Source of the DNA: Rhodospirillaceae bacterium
GTDB taxonomy: Bacteria > Pseudomonadota > Alphaproteobacteria > Bin65
Length of the DNA stretch: 36,545 bases
Direction of reading: 5' to 3'
Assembly (NCBI GenBank): GCA_026709535.1
Contig: JAPOST010000199.1
Span: 1 to 36,545, forward strand
Within the stretch, counting starts at the first letter, position 1; every line of letters starts with the position of its first letter. Shown piece by piece: positions 8,007 through 17,625 of the stretch. The notes under the pieces were generated by a model that ran no database searches, was not told where the DNA came from, and worked only from the letters and a program-made list of their open reading frames with translations. Both the position numbers and the translations under genes were made by a program.

Positions 8007-9617
8007 CTATACCGCCATCGCCATGCCGTCGGTTGCCGGATCTGCCCCGCCGTCCCATCGGCCGTCCACGATCCGTATCGCATGGACCCAAGCCGAGGTA
8101 TAGGGGTATGGCTGGCGGATCACCGGATAGCCCATGGCGCACAGGTCGCGTTCCACAGTGCGCAGGATTCGGTTTGACAGTTCGACGAAGTTTGATGTGG
8201 CCGCTATCCGTGGGGCGATGATGGCTTCCTGTGCTGTCATGCCGAAGTCAATGACGTTCAGAATGACCTGCAGATTGCCCAGGGTGATGTAGGTGGCGCC
8301 GGGAGCGCCAAGCACCAGGAAGGGCTCATCATTGTCGAACACGATGGTGGGGGACAGCGCGGTAAACCGGGCCTTGCCCGGAGCAAGAGATCCAGACCGT
8401 CCTGGCCGCGGATCAAAGACCGCCATACCACCGTTATACATGAATCCCAAGCCGTCCGTGACGACGCCGGACGGTTGCCCTAGCGTGTGAGTCATCGTCA
8501 CACAATTGCCGTGCTCGTCGACGACAGTTACTTGCGTCGTGTGCTTGCTTTCCTGACCGCCATTGTTGACCCTTGGTACATCTGCTTTCGCACCGTGCTG
8601 GATACGATCTGCAATTTCCGCCGCGTAGGCCTTTGACGTCAGTTCTTCAATGGGAATGTCGCAGAACTTCGGGTCACCGATTTTCGTGTCCTTGTCGATC
8701 GTGGCAATCTTCATCGCCTCGGCCACAATCCGCACGTATTCGCTGCTGTTGTGTCCGACAGCAGCGAGATCAAAGTTTTCCAGGATATTCAGCATCTCGA
8801 TAAGCATCAGGCCACCGCCGGGCGGCTGGTTGGTCGTGATCCGGTGGCCCCTATACATACCTTCCAGAACCGGATTCTCCTCCGGTCTGCAAGTCGATAG
8901 ATCATCCTGAACAATCAGGCCGTCATTTGCCTCCATGTCCGCAAGGATCATGGAGGCAATATCGCCTTCGTAGAATTCAGCGATGCCTTGATCGGCAATC
9001 CGGCGTAGCGTCCATCCCATGTCCGGGTTACGCAGAATCTCGCCAACCTCGTGAAGCTTCCCGTCCTCACGACAATAGATATCTCGGGTTGCTGGCAGCT
9101 TGGTCACCATGCTGATATTGGCGTCGCGGCCCTTGACCGGCGGCAGGTTCCAGTACTGGCTCATGTGCGGGCGGACCATGACGCCGTCTTCACACCAGGC
9201 GATGGCTGGTTCAAGCAGGCGCGCCAGATCGATCGTTCCCCAGCGGCGCAGGGCCTCGTCAAACGCTGCCAGACTGCGGGGTGTGGTGATGGATTTGTAC
9301 CCAAATTCGTTCACACGGTCCTTCAGGATGAATCCCCACCCATCAAGCGCTTCGTGTTCGATCATGTTCTCCCACATGTCTGGTTTGGTAGCGAGTGGAG
9401 AGCGGCCGTGGAAATCGAGCGTGGTGTGCACGCGCTGGGATGGCAGATAAACCTGCATATTGCCAAAGCCGGCGACCCCGCACATTTGCGGATCCACAAC
9501 AGTCTGTACAAGGGCGCAAGCGATGGCTGCATCAATGGCGTTACCGCCAGCCCTGAATGTGTCGAGCCCTGCTTCAACCGCCTCAGGCTGCGGCGCAGAT
9601 ATCATCCCGTGGGTCAT
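8007..9617 (-). CDS. gamma-glutamyltransferase family protein, cytoplasmic type
   Basis: 536 aa from the ATG at 9617 (MTHGMISAPQPEAVEAG). The frame stays open further upstream, but those residues are Arg-rich and unlike the family. This is an N-terminal-nucleophile hydrolase that self-cleaves into two subunits and transfers or hydrolyses gamma-glutamyl (or acyl) groups. Thr360 in KHTTQVTVVDEHGN is the predicted cleavage site and nucleophile. Other family motifs are NAIDAAIACALVQTVVDPQMCG, NQPPGGGLMLIEML and the GLGFMYNGGM stretch. There is no signal peptide, unlike secreted glutathione-degrading GGTs, so it resembles the YwrD-type intracellular family. It is the last gene of the amide-catabolic operon and may deacylate a gamma-glutamylated or acylated intermediate; the substrate is unknown. 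Confidence 0.88.
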   Translation of the reverse strand: MTHGMISAPQPEAVEAGLDTFRAGGNAIDAAIACALVQTVVDPQMCGVAGFGNMQVYLPSQRVHTTLDFHGRSPLATKPDMWENMIEHEALDGWGFILKDRVNEFGYKSITTPRSLAAFDEALRRWGTIDLARLLEPAIAWCEDGVMVRPHMSQYWNLPPVKGRDANISMVTKLPATRDIYCREDGKLHEVGEILRNPDMGWTLRRIADQGIAEFYEGDIASMILADMEANDGLIVQDDLSTCRPEENPVLEGMYRGHRITTNQPPGGGLMLIEMLNILENFDLAAVGHNSSEYVRIVAEAMKIATIDKDTKIGDPKFCDIPIEELTSKAYAAEIADRIQHGAKADVPRVNNGGQESKHTTQVTVVDEHGNCVTMTHTLGQPSGVVTDGLGFMYNGGMAVFDPRPGRSGSLAPGKARFTALSPTIVFDNDEPFLVLGAPGATYITLGNLQVILNVIDFGMTAQEAIIAPRIAATSNFVELSNRILRTVERDLCAMGYPVIRQPYPYTSAWVHAIRIVDGRWDGGADPATDGMAMAV

Positions 9618-9872
9618 GGTGAGGACTTCAGTTTTCCTTGTTGAAGATGCAGTCAGCGTCGAGCGGGCTGAGAGGTGGCGCCAAGGGTCGTCATGCCGTC
9701 CGTGCGCGGCGCTCGGGCCGGAGTGCATCCCGCAGCGCTGTTGATTGCGGACGGGTTGCATGAACGACCCGTTCCTCGGGGTGGTTCCGTCCACAGAAAG
9801 GCCATGGTGGCGTCTAACACCACGGGAGCGGATCGGCCATTCGTCGGCAGCGTTCTGGATGACGCTGCACGC

Positions 9873-9983
9873 TCACATATTTTCAACAAGGCCTTTGGCC
9901 CTTGAGATTGTGAAAATACCATCCAACCCGCCCTCAAGCTGCTCAAAGCGCCCTGCGGGCGTAGCTGTTTGATGCAGGCCCAT
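9873..9983 (-). CDS. possible 36-residue ORF or gene remnant
   Basis: An ATG at 9983 lies 9 bp after the isochorismatase-family stop, behind a plausible AGGA ribosome binding site. It encodes 36 residues (MGLHQTATPAGRFEQLE ... SRAKGLVENM) before TGA. The composition is protein-like but I recognise no family. It may be the 5' remnant of a gene lost from the operon, or a fortuitous ORF. The rest of the 9618-9992 gap shows nothing convincing. Confidence 0.25.
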   Translation of the reverse strand: MGLHQTATPAGRFEQLEGGLDGIFTISRAKGLVENM

Positions 9984-9992
9984 GACGTTGTC

Positions 9993-10592
9993 CTAAGCGG
10001 TTACCTGGTTCTTGACCGGGATCCGGTTTCGTAACGCCACGACCACTGCATCAGAAGTTGAAACAAGGCCGAAATGCGTGCCGATATCGTAAAGGCTGGA
10101 TTCTTGTTCGCGAGGACCGGTGGCGGCCACCGCGTTTTCCGGTACAATCACGCGATAGCCGTGAAAGAAGGCATCATGGACTGTGGAGCGGACGCAGATA
10201 TTGGTAACAACACCTACTACGATCACTGTGTCAACCTGCATGTCTTTCAGCGACAGGTCGAGGTCTGTGTTGAAGAAGCCGGAATAGCGCCGCTTGATGA
10301 TGTGTAAGTCGCCTTCTTGCTGATCCAGTTCTTCGATTACCTGAGCGCCCCATGTACCCTCGATGCAGTGTGGTGTCCGTTTCAGGAATTCCCGCTCCCG
10401 ACGCGCCTCCGGCCGGTGGCTGTCAATGACGAACGCAACAACCCCGCCGCTTTCCCGAACGGCTCTGATCAGCGCGTTTTGCGGTTCGAGCAGCGCCTCG
10501 TATCCCGGTAGGACCATGGCTCCGCCTTGACGGCAAAAGTCATTCAGCATGTCCACGATGAGGACAGCCGTGCTGGGCGGCGACAGCATCAT
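9993..10592 (-). CDS. isochorismatase-family cysteine hydrolase
   Basis: 199 aa. This alpha/beta hydrolase family includes nicotinamidase, N-carbamoylsarcosine amidohydrolase, ureidoacrylate amidohydrolase and isochorismatase. The catalytic triad is visible: Asp14 (AVLIVDMLNDF), Lys100 (LHIIKRRYSGFF) and Cys133 (VVGVVTNICVRSTVHDA), including the cis-peptide VVT segment. The Cys and the FFNTDLD stretch favour an amidase-type member over a true isochorismatase. It lies in the amide-uptake operon between the acyl-CoA synthetase and the GGT-like gene, which also suggests amide or ureido hydrolysis. Two consecutive ATG codons (10592, 10589) could start it. A perfect inverted repeat overlaps them. 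Confidence 0.9.
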   Translation of the reverse strand: MMLSPPSTAVLIVDMLNDFCRQGGAMVLPGYEALLEPQNALIRAVRESGGVVAFVIDSHRPEARREREFLKRTPHCIEGTWGAQVIEELDQQEGDLHIIKRRYSGFFNTDLDLSLKDMQVDTVIVVGVVTNICVRSTVHDAFFHGYRVIVPENAVAATGPREQESSLYDIGTHFGLVSTSDAVVVALRNRIPVKNQVTA

Positions 10593-10599
10593 GCTGTCG
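10581..10599. repeat. perfect 9-bp inverted repeat over a start codon
   Basis: Arms CGACAGCAT and ATGCTGTCG are separated by one base and cover the ATGATG start of the isochorismatase-family gene on the minus strand. In mRNA this could form a hairpin hiding the start; in DNA it could bind a dimeric regulator. It may also be chance, because part of it is coding. Confidence 0.5.
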
Positions 10600-10664
10600 T
10601 CATTGTATCGATGGGCGGAAAAAGTATCGAGAATCTCGACCTCCGTCCACTGACTCAGGCGATC

Positions 10665-12443
10665 CTATTGTCCTGCAGCCAGCATTTCGATCATTTGGTC
10701 CCGCATGACAAACTTTTGCGGTTTGCCGGTGACCGTCATGGGTAATTCGTCGACGAAACGCACATGGCGCGGGATCTTGTAGTGAGCGATCTGACCCTGA
10801 CAGAATTCTCGGATTGTGTCTTCAGTCTCGCTCTTGCCGTCCCTCAAGACGATCCAGGCGCAGACAACTTCTCCGAGCTTTACATCCGGCACGCCGAACA
10901 CCTGCACTTGTTGAATGCTTTGGTTTTGCAGCAGGAATTCCTCGACTTCGCGCGGATAGATGTTTTCGCCGCCACGGATCAACATATCCTTCACCCGCCC
11001 GACAATATTGCAGTAGCCTTCGGCATCAATGATCGCCAGATCACCGGTGTGCATCCAGCCGTCAGTATCCACGGCTTCTTTCGTACGATCCAGATCGTCC
11101 CAGTAGCCCCGCATGACAGAATAGCCGCGAGTACACAATTCACCACGCTCGCCAACCGGGAGGATATTGCCGTTCGTGTCGACTACCTTGCACTGCACAT
11201 GGGGCTGGATACGGCCGACGGTAGATACGCGCTTTTCGATCGGGTCGTCGGTGGCGCTCTGAAAGGATACCGGACTCGTCTCGGTCATGCCGTAGGCGAT
11301 GGTAATTTCGGACATGTTCATGTCTTTGATGACCTGCTTCATCGTTTCGATGGGGCACGGGGCGCCAGCCATGATACCGGTACGGAGCGCACTCAGGTCG
11401 GCCTCTTCAAAAGAAGGATGAGCGAGTATGGCAACAAACATGGTCGGTACGCCATAAAGACCAGTGCACTGTTCGTTGTTCAGGGCTTTCAGAGTTTCTC
11501 CGGGATCGAATCCCTCACCGGGGAAAACCATCGTTGCGCCCTTTGTCATGCAACCCAGCGTGCCCATCACCATGCCAAAGCAATGGTACAGAGGGACCGG
11601 TATGCACAGCCGGTCCTCAGCCGTCAATCGGATAGCATCCGTAACGAACCGGCCGTTATTGACGATGTTCCGATGTGTAAGGGTTGCGCCCTTGGGAGCG
11701 CCGGTGGTACCGCTTGTAAACTGGATGTTGATCGAATCGTCCGGGGCAAGCGAGGCGCCGATGTCGTCCACCATGCGCAGCGACGCTGGACCACACATGC
11801 CTTCGATGTCCCAAAAATTGAACATGCCCGGTGATGTTTCTGCGCCCATGCGAATCACGGTTCTCAAGTGTGGAAGTTTCTCCGCCTTCAGCTTGCCGGG
11901 CTCCGCTAGATCGAGCTCCGGCGCCAGAGCCTGCAGCATTTCGAGATAATGACTGGTCTTGAATGACTCGGCGAGTATCAGTCCTTTGCAACCAACCTTA
12001 TTGAGCGCGTATTCGAGTTCCGCCAAGCGATAGGCAGGATTGATGTTGACCATTATCAGGCCAATCTCGGCGGTGGCGAACTGTGTGAGCAGCCATTCCG
12101 CCCGGTTCGTGGACCAGATGCCGATCCGGTCTCCCTTTTCGAAACCCAACGACAGCAGCCCGGCGGCCAATTGACGGCTCTTTTCCTTGAGTTCGCCGTA
12201 GCTCCAACGCAGGCCTGAATCACAAAATACAACTGCGGTAGCCGATGGATCTTGCCGGGCGGTTTTTGCGAGCAGATTGCCGATGGTCAGATCAAGCAGT
12301 GGTGGGGTCAGCGCGCCGACCACATGGGATTGGCCGTCGCGCGGAGTCTGGTCGCCAACTTCGCCTGTTTTCCGCACTGATGCCGCCGTTCTGTCGAGGG
12401 AGGTGATTGGTTTGCTCAGGTCAACGGTCCATTCGGTGGGCAT
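10665..12443 (-). CDS. acyl-CoA synthetase (AMP-forming), fatty-acid/aryl type
   Basis: 592 aa. ANL-superfamily enzyme that activates a carboxylic acid with ATP and ligates it to CoA. Motifs are the phosphate-binding loop [11 protein letters not shown] at 242-252, YGMTETS at 384-390, the [21 protein letters not shown] hinge region, and a C-terminal TVTGKPQKF with the catalytic Lys. It is closest in style to the FadD3/medium-chain acyl-CoA synthetase group often annotated fatty-acyl-CoA synthase. The ATG is 2 bp after the stop of the LivF-amidase ORF, so translation is probably coupled. In this context it would activate the acid released by the amidase. The acid's identity cannot be read from the sequence. 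Confidence 0.92.
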   Translation of the reverse strand: MPTEWTVDLSKPITSLDRTAASVRKTGEVGDQTPRDGQSHVVGALTPPLLDLTIGNLLAKTARQDPSATAVVFCDSGLRWSYGELKEKSRQLAAGLLSLGFEKGDRIGIWSTNRAEWLLTQFATAEIGLIMVNINPAYRLAELEYALNKVGCKGLILAESFKTSHYLEMLQALAPELDLAEPGKLKAEKLPHLRTVIRMGAETSPGMFNFWDIEGMCGPASLRMVDDIGASLAPDDSINIQFTSGTTGAPKGATLTHRNIVNNGRFVTDAIRLTAEDRLCIPVPLYHCFGMVMGTLGCMTKGATMVFPGEGFDPGETLKALNNEQCTGLYGVPTMFVAILAHPSFEEADLSALRTGIMAGAPCPIETMKQVIKDMNMSEITIAYGMTETSPVSFQSATDDPIEKRVSTVGRIQPHVQCKVVDTNGNILPVGERGELCTRGYSVMRGYWDDLDRTKEAVDTDGWMHTGDLAIIDAEGYCNIVGRVKDMLIRGGENIYPREVEEFLLQNQSIQQVQVFGVPDVKLGEVVCAWIVLRDGKSETEDTIREFCQGQIAHYKIPRHVRFVDELPMTVTGKPQKFVMRDQMIEMLAAGQ

Positions 12444-12445
12444 GG

Positions 12446-14923
12446 CTACAAGGTCCGCCAGTCTTCGTCCTGTTCAAATGCGTGCGCTGCTCGATAGATC
12501 GTCGATTCGTCGTAATGCTTGCCCGTCAGCATGAGGCCAACTGGCAGACCGTCGCTCAGCCCGCACGGCACGCTCATGGACGGGTGGCCTGTAATGTCGA
12601 ATGGCGACGTATTGTTTACCATTTCAAAGGCGCGTTGCAAAATCAAATCCAACGGCGCGTCGGGGCCCGGAATCGGCGGGGCAACCATCGGCAGGGTCGG
12701 CATCAGCAGCAGATCGTAACGGCGCAATGCGTCGTCATACTCCGCACTCAGGCGGCGGGTCAGGTTCTGGGACTTGGCATAGTAAAGGCCCCGATGATGC
12801 TTCAGCATGTATTCGCCGATCATCATCGTGATCTTCAGGCTGTGAGACAACTCGTTGGCCCGGGACCGCCAGTTGGAATGGGCATCCAGGAGACTTGTGA
12901 TATAGAGACCCTTCCAACTTGTGCCAAATGCGTTGCCGTGCATCATCATGTTGGTTGCGCCTTCGAGGGCGATCGGCGTCCAGATGGATATCCCGTCCAG
13001 ATGCATCGGGATGGAAATATCCTCAACTGTCGCACCCATCGCGCGATACCGCTCGGCTGCCGCCCTGACCTTGGCATTCACGCCTGGCTCGCTGTTTTCC
13101 CAGTTGAAGCCTTCCTGAACAACGCCGATCCGCATACCGCCGACGCCGCGGCCCAGCGCTTGGGTGTAGACGTCTACGCGTGGTTTGTATTGCCGTGGGT
13201 CGAGCCCGTCTTCGCCAGCGATCACTTCCAGCGTCAGGGCGTTGTCTGACACATTCTGGGTCATCGGGCCCGTGTGATCGATGGTCGGTTCAATGGGCAT
13301 AATGCCGGTGTATGGCACCAAGCCGTGAGTCGGCTTCATGCCGTAGCAACCGCTGAAAGACGCCGGGATGCGAATGGATCCTCCCTGATCGCCGCCAATA
13401 GCTATGTCGACTTCGCCGGCCCCGACAAGCGCGCCGGAGCCAGAGGACGAGCCTCCAGCCGTGTGTCCGGTTTTCCAGGGATTATGCACGGGTCCGGTCG
13501 CATTCGTGTGGCTGCCGCCGGACAGGCAGAAATATTCGCAATGGGCCTTGCCGGCGATCGTTGCGCCGGCATCCAGCAATCGGGTTACGATGGTTGCATC
13601 CAATTCCGGCGTATAACCCTCCAGCGTCGAAGAGCCGTTCATCATCGGTACGCCGGCGAGACAGACATTGTCTTTCAGCGCAACCCTCTTGCCTTCCAGT
13701 CTGCCACTTGCCGCGCCGGAAACCTCGCACTTGTAGTACCAGGCGTTCATCGGGTTTTCCTTCTCGCCTGGGCGATAGCCCGGCGTACGCGGATACTTCA
13801 CCTTGGGCGGTGTGTCGGGGATGGAGTCGACCCTGTCATAAGCTGCCAGGGTCGGCTCCATGTTATCGAGGAAGAGCTGGATCTCGTTATCGCTCATGCT
13901 CATCCCGAACGAACGGACGATCTCCCGCATCTGTTCCAGGGTCGGTCGTCTAACAGTCATGTAGTTTCCTATCAGGTTGGCTAACGCTGTGTGCTGCTGA
14001 GGTGCAGTGGGCAGGCTGGCAGCGGCGCGGTTTTCATGAGGCGCCGCCAGCATGGTTGGGGTCGATGGACGAGACGAGGTTGCTGGCGGGGTTGTCAGTT
14101 GCGCTCTACCGGTCTCGGCATGGGCGGATACGCTGCCGAGCCCGGCAAATTCCTCGATCAACCCGGTGGCGTCGAACTGGTCGCGCTGGATTTCGGCCTT
14201 CACCGCACCCCGCTCCAAGACCAGGATTCGATCCGACAGCCCGGTCAGGAATTCCAGATTCTGCTCGACCAGCAACAGCGTAATCCCGCGGGTGGAGCGA
14301 ATGGTTGTGAGCGTTTCGGCCATCTCCTCGATAATCGACGGCTGAATTCCTTCTGTCGGTTCGTCCAGCAGCACCAGGATTGGGTCGGCGATCAGACATC
14401 GAGCCACCGCGAGAATCTGCTGTTCGCCACCGCTCAAAACGCCTCCTTGACGGTCCAGGATGGGCACCAGGCGCGGAAATTCCACTACGATACGGTCGAT
14501 TCCAGCTTCTACTGCGCCGTCCCCGGTTTCTTCACTCCAAGCAAACTTGAGGTTTTCCCGGACAGTCAGGTTGGCAAAGATTCCACGGCCCTGAGGCACG
14601 TAGCCAAAGCCAAGCCGACTGCGCTTCCAGGTCGGCATTCGGGTAACAGGCGCGCCATCAAACGTGATCTGTCCCCCTGTCGCAGGAAGGAGACCCATGA
14701 GGGTCTTGAGCAATGTAGATTTGCCCATGCCGTTGTGGCCGAGCAGACCGAGCACCTGGTTTTCCGCTAGCTCCATGGACACGCCGCGCAAAACCGGAAT
14801 ATCGCCGTATCCGGCGCGCAATTTCTCGATTGTCAGGAGGGCGGCGCGCCCTGATGCTGTTTCCGGGATGCTGCTCATTGCGCTGCCACCGGCCGGGCCA
14901 TTCCGGAACGCAACTGCCGTCAT
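12446..14923 (-). CDS. LivF-type ABC ATPase fused to an amidase-signature hydrolase
   Basis: 825 aa from ATG 14923, which overlaps the livG stop as ATGA. Residues 28-262 are a LivF-type ATPase: Walker [10 protein letters not shown] (62-70), Q-loop Gln111, signature LSGGEQQ (163-169), Walker B LVLLDEP (183-189). Residues ~263-321 are a Pro/Ser/Thr/Ala-rich linker. Residues 322-825 are a complete amidase-signature enzyme similar to Rhodococcus/Brevibacterium enantioselective amidases. In amidase numbering its Ser-cisSer-Lys triad is Lys96 (ALKDN), Ser171 (GGSSSGS) and Ser195 ([10 protein letters not shown]). An amidase-only start is possible: ATG 13960 follows AGGA at a good distance, so both a fusion and a free amidase could be made. 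The fusion would place hydrolysis at the inner face of the importer. I found no stop codon in the linker; a sequencing error hiding one cannot be excluded. Confidence 0.88.
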   Translation of the reverse strand: MTAVAFRNGPAGGSAMSSIPETASGRAALLTIEKLRAGYGDIPVLRGVSMELAENQVLGLLGHNGMGKSTLLKTLMGLLPATGGQITFDGAPVTRMPTWKRSRLGFGYVPQGRGIFANLTVRENLKFAWSEETGDGAVEAGIDRIVVEFPRLVPILDRQGGVLSGGEQQILAVARCLIADPILVLLDEPTEGIQPSIIEEMAETLTTIRSTRGITLLLVEQNLEFLTGLSDRILVLERGAVKAEIQRDQFDATGLIEEFAGLGSVSAHAETGRAQLTTPPATSSRPSTPTMLAAPHENRAAASLPTAPQQHTALANLIGNYMTVRRPTLEQMREIVRSFGMSMSDNEIQLFLDNMEPTLAAYDRVDSIPDTPPKVKYPRTPGYRPGEKENPMNAWYYKCEVSGAASGRLEGKRVALKDNVCLAGVPMMNGSSTLEGYTPELDATIVTRLLDAGATIAGKAHCEYFCLSGGSHTNATGPVHNPWKTGHTAGGSSSGSGALVGAGEVDIAIGGDQGGSIRIPASFSGCYGMKPTHGLVPYTGIMPIEPTIDHTGPMTQNVSDNALTLEVIAGEDGLDPRQYKPRVDVYTQALGRGVGGMRIGVVQEGFNWENSEPGVNAKVRAAAERYRAMGATVEDISIPMHLDGISIWTPIALEGATNMMMHGNAFGTSWKGLYITSLLDAHSNWRSRANELSHSLKITMMIGEYMLKHHRGLYYAKSQNLTRRLSAEYDDALRRYDLLLMPTLPMVAPPIPGPDAPLDLILQRAFEMVNNTSPFDITGHPSMSVPCGLSDGLPVGLMLTGKHYDESTIYRAAHAFEQDEDWRTL

Positions 14924-15639
14924 TGCGATTTCCCCAGATAAACATCGCGGACTACGGGGTCGCGCAGGACGGTGTCGACGTAGCCTTCCGTGAGAATCCG
15001 ACCCCGATGCAGGACCGTGACCGTATTCGCAAGCTGACGAATGAAATGCATGTCGTGTTCGACAACGATTATGGCCGCTCGTTCGTTCATCTCGCGGATT
15101 ACTGCGACGGCACGCTCGGCTTCGTCTGCAGTCAGTCCGGCGGCCGGCTCGTCCAGGAGGATCAGCCATGGGTTGCCTGCCAGAACGGTACCAAATTCTA
15201 CCAACTGGCGGCGGCCGTGGGCGAGATTTCCGACCAGGTCACCGGCGCTGTCAGCAATGCCGATCCGCTCCAGCGTTTCCGAAACGATCCGGTTGGCGCT
15301 CCGTGTCGTGTTCAGTCGCCGGGCTGCGATCCAGATATTTTCTCGGACCGACAATCCGTTCATCACGCTTGGCACCTGGGTCTTGATGCCGACGCCAAGT
15401 CCAGCGATCTGATGCGGATGTGCTCCGACGCAATCGATTCCGCGAATCCGGATGTCACCTTCCGTGGGTCGGAGCATCCCGGTCAAACATTTGAAGAAGG
15501 TGCTCTTTCCGGCACCGTTCGGACCGATGAGGCAACGCAGTTCATTGTCCGCCAGAGTAAAGTCCACGGATTCGAGCGCGGATACGCCGCCGAAACGGAC
15601 GCCGACGCCCCTTGCTTCGACGACCCCGTCACGCGCCAT
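14920..15639 (-). CDS. livG: branched-chain amino acid/amide ABC transporter ATPase, LivG-type
   Basis: 239 aa from ATG 15639, preceded by AAAGGG. The frame is open further upstream, but those residues are not LivG-like. Walker A GPNGAGKST at 39-47, the signature as LAHGRRQLVEFG, and Walker B WLILLDEPAAGL, with the EHDMHFIRQLA switch region. It hydrolyses ATP to drive the LivH/LivM permease. It overlaps the permease stop by 11 bp and the LivF-amidase start by 4 bp, so this is a tightly coupled operon. The symbol denotes subunit type; by context the cargo is an amide or urea-like compound rather than leucine. Confidence 0.92.
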   Translation of the reverse strand: MARDGVVEARGVGVRFGGVSALESVDFTLADNELRCLIGPNGAGKSTFFKCLTGMLRPTEGDIRIRGIDCVGAHPHQIAGLGVGIKTQVPSVMNGLSVRENIWIAARRLNTTRSANRIVSETLERIGIADSAGDLVGNLAHGRRQLVEFGTVLAGNPWLILLDEPAAGLTADEAERAVAVIREMNERAAIIVVEHDMHFIRQLANTVTVLHRGRILTEGYVDTVLRDPVVRDVYLGKSQ

Positions 15640-16687
15640 TGCGAGCCCTTTCGGACCTCGTACGTCGCCGCATGCCGCTGCCGCTTTTGAAGCGACCAAC
15701 AAGGGATCTGCCAAACCACCCCTGAATGGATGGAACCACTCCGCGCGGCAGGAACAGGACAAACAGGACAAGGATCATCCCGAAAACCAAGGTGGCTTCC
15801 AGAGGGTTTTCCTTGCCAAAAACCTGTTTGATTGACTGTAGACCGAGCACGAATTTGAGGTGACCTAAAACAGCCGCGCCGATCATGGGGCCGATCAGGG
15901 TCCCGGTGCCCCCGACGATGACCCAGATGATGGCTTCCGCAGCGAGACCCAAGCTGAACAACTCGGGTGTCACGATCTCGGCGGCGTTGGCGTAAAGACA
16001 ACCTGCGAGCCCGGCGAGCCCGCCGCCAAAGGCAAAGGCTGCTGTCTTGCGGGCTCGAACGTCGTAACCCAACAGCTCAATTCTCTGTTCGTTCTCGCGC
16101 AGTCCTACCAAAACGCGGCCGAAGGGGCTGCCCAGCAGCCATCGCGTCAGCAGATAACAGACAAAGAGTATGATGAAAGTGAAGTAATACAACTCCTCAT
16201 CATAGATGTTGGCGTCCGGGTTCCCGGGTGTGTGGAGCGTCGGAAATCCGGGAATACCATTGTATCCGCCCATTCTTGCTTCGCCGATGACGTATTCAGG
16301 TCCGGCGGTGGTATTCATGAAGCGGAACAGCAGAAGAGTGACGACGAGAGTTACTACTGCCAGATACACGTCGCTCAGGCGACCATAAAACATCATGGCG
16401 CCCAAGATGGCGGCAAAGATGGCCGGGATGAGGATGGCGAGGAAAAAGCCACCCCAGGCTTCGCCCAGATTAATGGCGGTCATGGCGTACACGTAGGCGC
16501 CCAGACCGTAAAAGGCTGTTTGTCCGAAACAGAGAATGCCGCCATAGCCCCAGACAAATCCAAGGCTGAGCGCAAGAAGCGCGTAGGCGGCATAGGTGGT
16601 CAGGTTCAGAACGTCAAAGAAGACGGGCAACACGAACATGACGATCGCGGCGATGACTACAGACAGGACCAGTTGACGGGATGTCAT
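15629..16687 (-). CDS. livM: branched-chain/amide ABC transporter permease, LivM-type
   Basis: 352 aa. An inner-membrane permease with about nine to ten hydrophobic segments. LivM-family marks include GYGGILCFGQTAFYGLGAY near residues 47-65 and RENEQRIELLGYDVRARKTAAF, the EAA-like loop that contacts the ATPase, followed by GGLAGLAGCLYA and GGTGTLIGPMIGA. The C-terminus has a basic tail rich in Arg. The ATG at 16687 lies 12 bp after the LivH stop. With LivH it forms the translocation pore. Residues ~125-165 (periplasmic, GGYNGIPGFPTLHTPGNPDANIYDEE) resemble the urea/short-chain amide branch of the family. Confidence 0.92.
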   Translation of the reverse strand: MTSRQLVLSVVIAAIVMFVLPVFFDVLNLTTYAAYALLALSLGFVWGYGGILCFGQTAFYGLGAYVYAMTAINLGEAWGGFFLAILIPAIFAAILGAMMFYGRLSDVYLAVVTLVVTLLLFRFMNTTAGPEYVIGEARMGGYNGIPGFPTLHTPGNPDANIYDEELYYFTFIILFVCYLLTRWLLGSPFGRVLVGLRENEQRIELLGYDVRARKTAAFAFGGGLAGLAGCLYANAAEIVTPELFSLGLAAEAIIWVIVGGTGTLIGPMIGAAVLGHLKFVLGLQSIKQVFGKENPLEATLVFGMILVLFVLFLPRGVVPSIQGWFGRSLVGRFKSGSGMRRRTRSERARNGA

Positions 16688-16699
16688 CGAAGCTTCGGT

Positions 16700-17569
16700 C
16701 TATAAGCGGTTCTTGAAGAAACGGCCGGAAATGCCTGTCGGCAAGAGTCGCAACAAGATGATCGCGGCGACCAGCAAACCCAGTTCACCGATAACCGAAT
16801 TCGTCAGGAAGGTCACGATCTGTGTGACAAAACCGAAGAAACCGGAACTTGTAATCAGGCCAGAAACGACGGAGGCACCGCCTGAAATAACAGTGATAAA
16901 AGCCTTGGCGATGTAAAGACTACCGGCATTGGGCCCGATCCCGACCAAGGGCGCCAAGATGCCACCGGCAAGTCCGGCCAATGCGGCGCCAGCCGCGAAT
17001 GTTGCCATGTAGATCCGGGACGCGTCATAGCCGAATGCGGTGGCCATGTCGGCGTTCTGCATTGCTCCGCGGGCAACAAGGCCGGCGCGGGTGAATCGCA
17101 GTATCGCAAAGATCAAGGCAATGACGCCGATCGCCGAAGCGATAATGAAGATATTGTAGCCACTGATGTTGAAAGCGCCGACGGAAATGCTTCCAATCGG
17201 TGCCTTCACGCTGGTCGTTGTGGTACCGAAAATCAGGGAAAAGGAGCCGATCATGGCGAGGCTCAGCCCCCAGGTCGCCAGCATGGTGTTGATCAGACGG
17301 CCGTAGAGAAACCGCACGATCAGCCGCTCGATAACTACCCCGAACACAGCGACAACCACAGGCGCTATGACGAGCATCGAGACGAACAGGTTGATGCCCA
17401 GATTGTTGTGGGCGACGATTGCGGTGTATCCGCCGAGCAGGATGAATTCGCCGTGCGCCAGATTGACTACCCGCATCATCCCGAACACGACCGCGAGCCC
17501 GGCGCTAATCAGCGCCAGAAACGCGATCGTGTAAAGGATCTCGTAGACGACGACTACAGCGAGATCCAT
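16700..17569 (-). CDS. livH: branched-chain/amide ABC transporter permease, LivH-type
   Basis: 289 aa from ATG 17569; a GTG start at 17608 would add 13 residues. Seven to eight membrane segments. The LivH pattern VVFGMMRVVNLAHGEFILLGGY is near the N-terminus. GAMQNADMATAFGYDASRIYMATFAAGAALAGLAGGILAPL is the loop-helix region that contacts the ATPase. The protein ends in the usual GLLV-rich helix and LLPTGISGRFFKNRL. It is in an operon after the substrate-binding protein and before LivM, giving the standard SBP-H-M-G-F order. Confidence 0.92.
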   Translation of the reverse strand: MDLAVVVVYEILYTIAFLALISAGLAVVFGMMRVVNLAHGEFILLGGYTAIVAHNNLGINLFVSMLVIAPVVVAVFGVVIERLIVRFLYGRLINTMLATWGLSLAMIGSFSLIFGTTTTSVKAPIGSISVGAFNISGYNIFIIASAIGVIALIFAILRFTRAGLVARGAMQNADMATAFGYDASRIYMATFAAGAALAGLAGGILAPLVGIGPNAGSLYIAKAFITVISGGASVVSGLITSSGFFGFVTQIVTFLTNSVIGELGLLVAAIILLRLLPTGISGRFFKNRL

Positions 17570-17625
17570 TGGGCGGACGCCGTCCTTTTCCGAGGATCCA
17601 ACAAGCACTCTTCAGTTGATCAAGT

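Noticed and set aside
14924-15169. N-terminal extension of the LivF-amidase frame upstream of 14923
   Set aside because: These residues are Arg/Ser/His-rich and overlap livG; ATG 14923 overlapping the livG TGA is a much better start.
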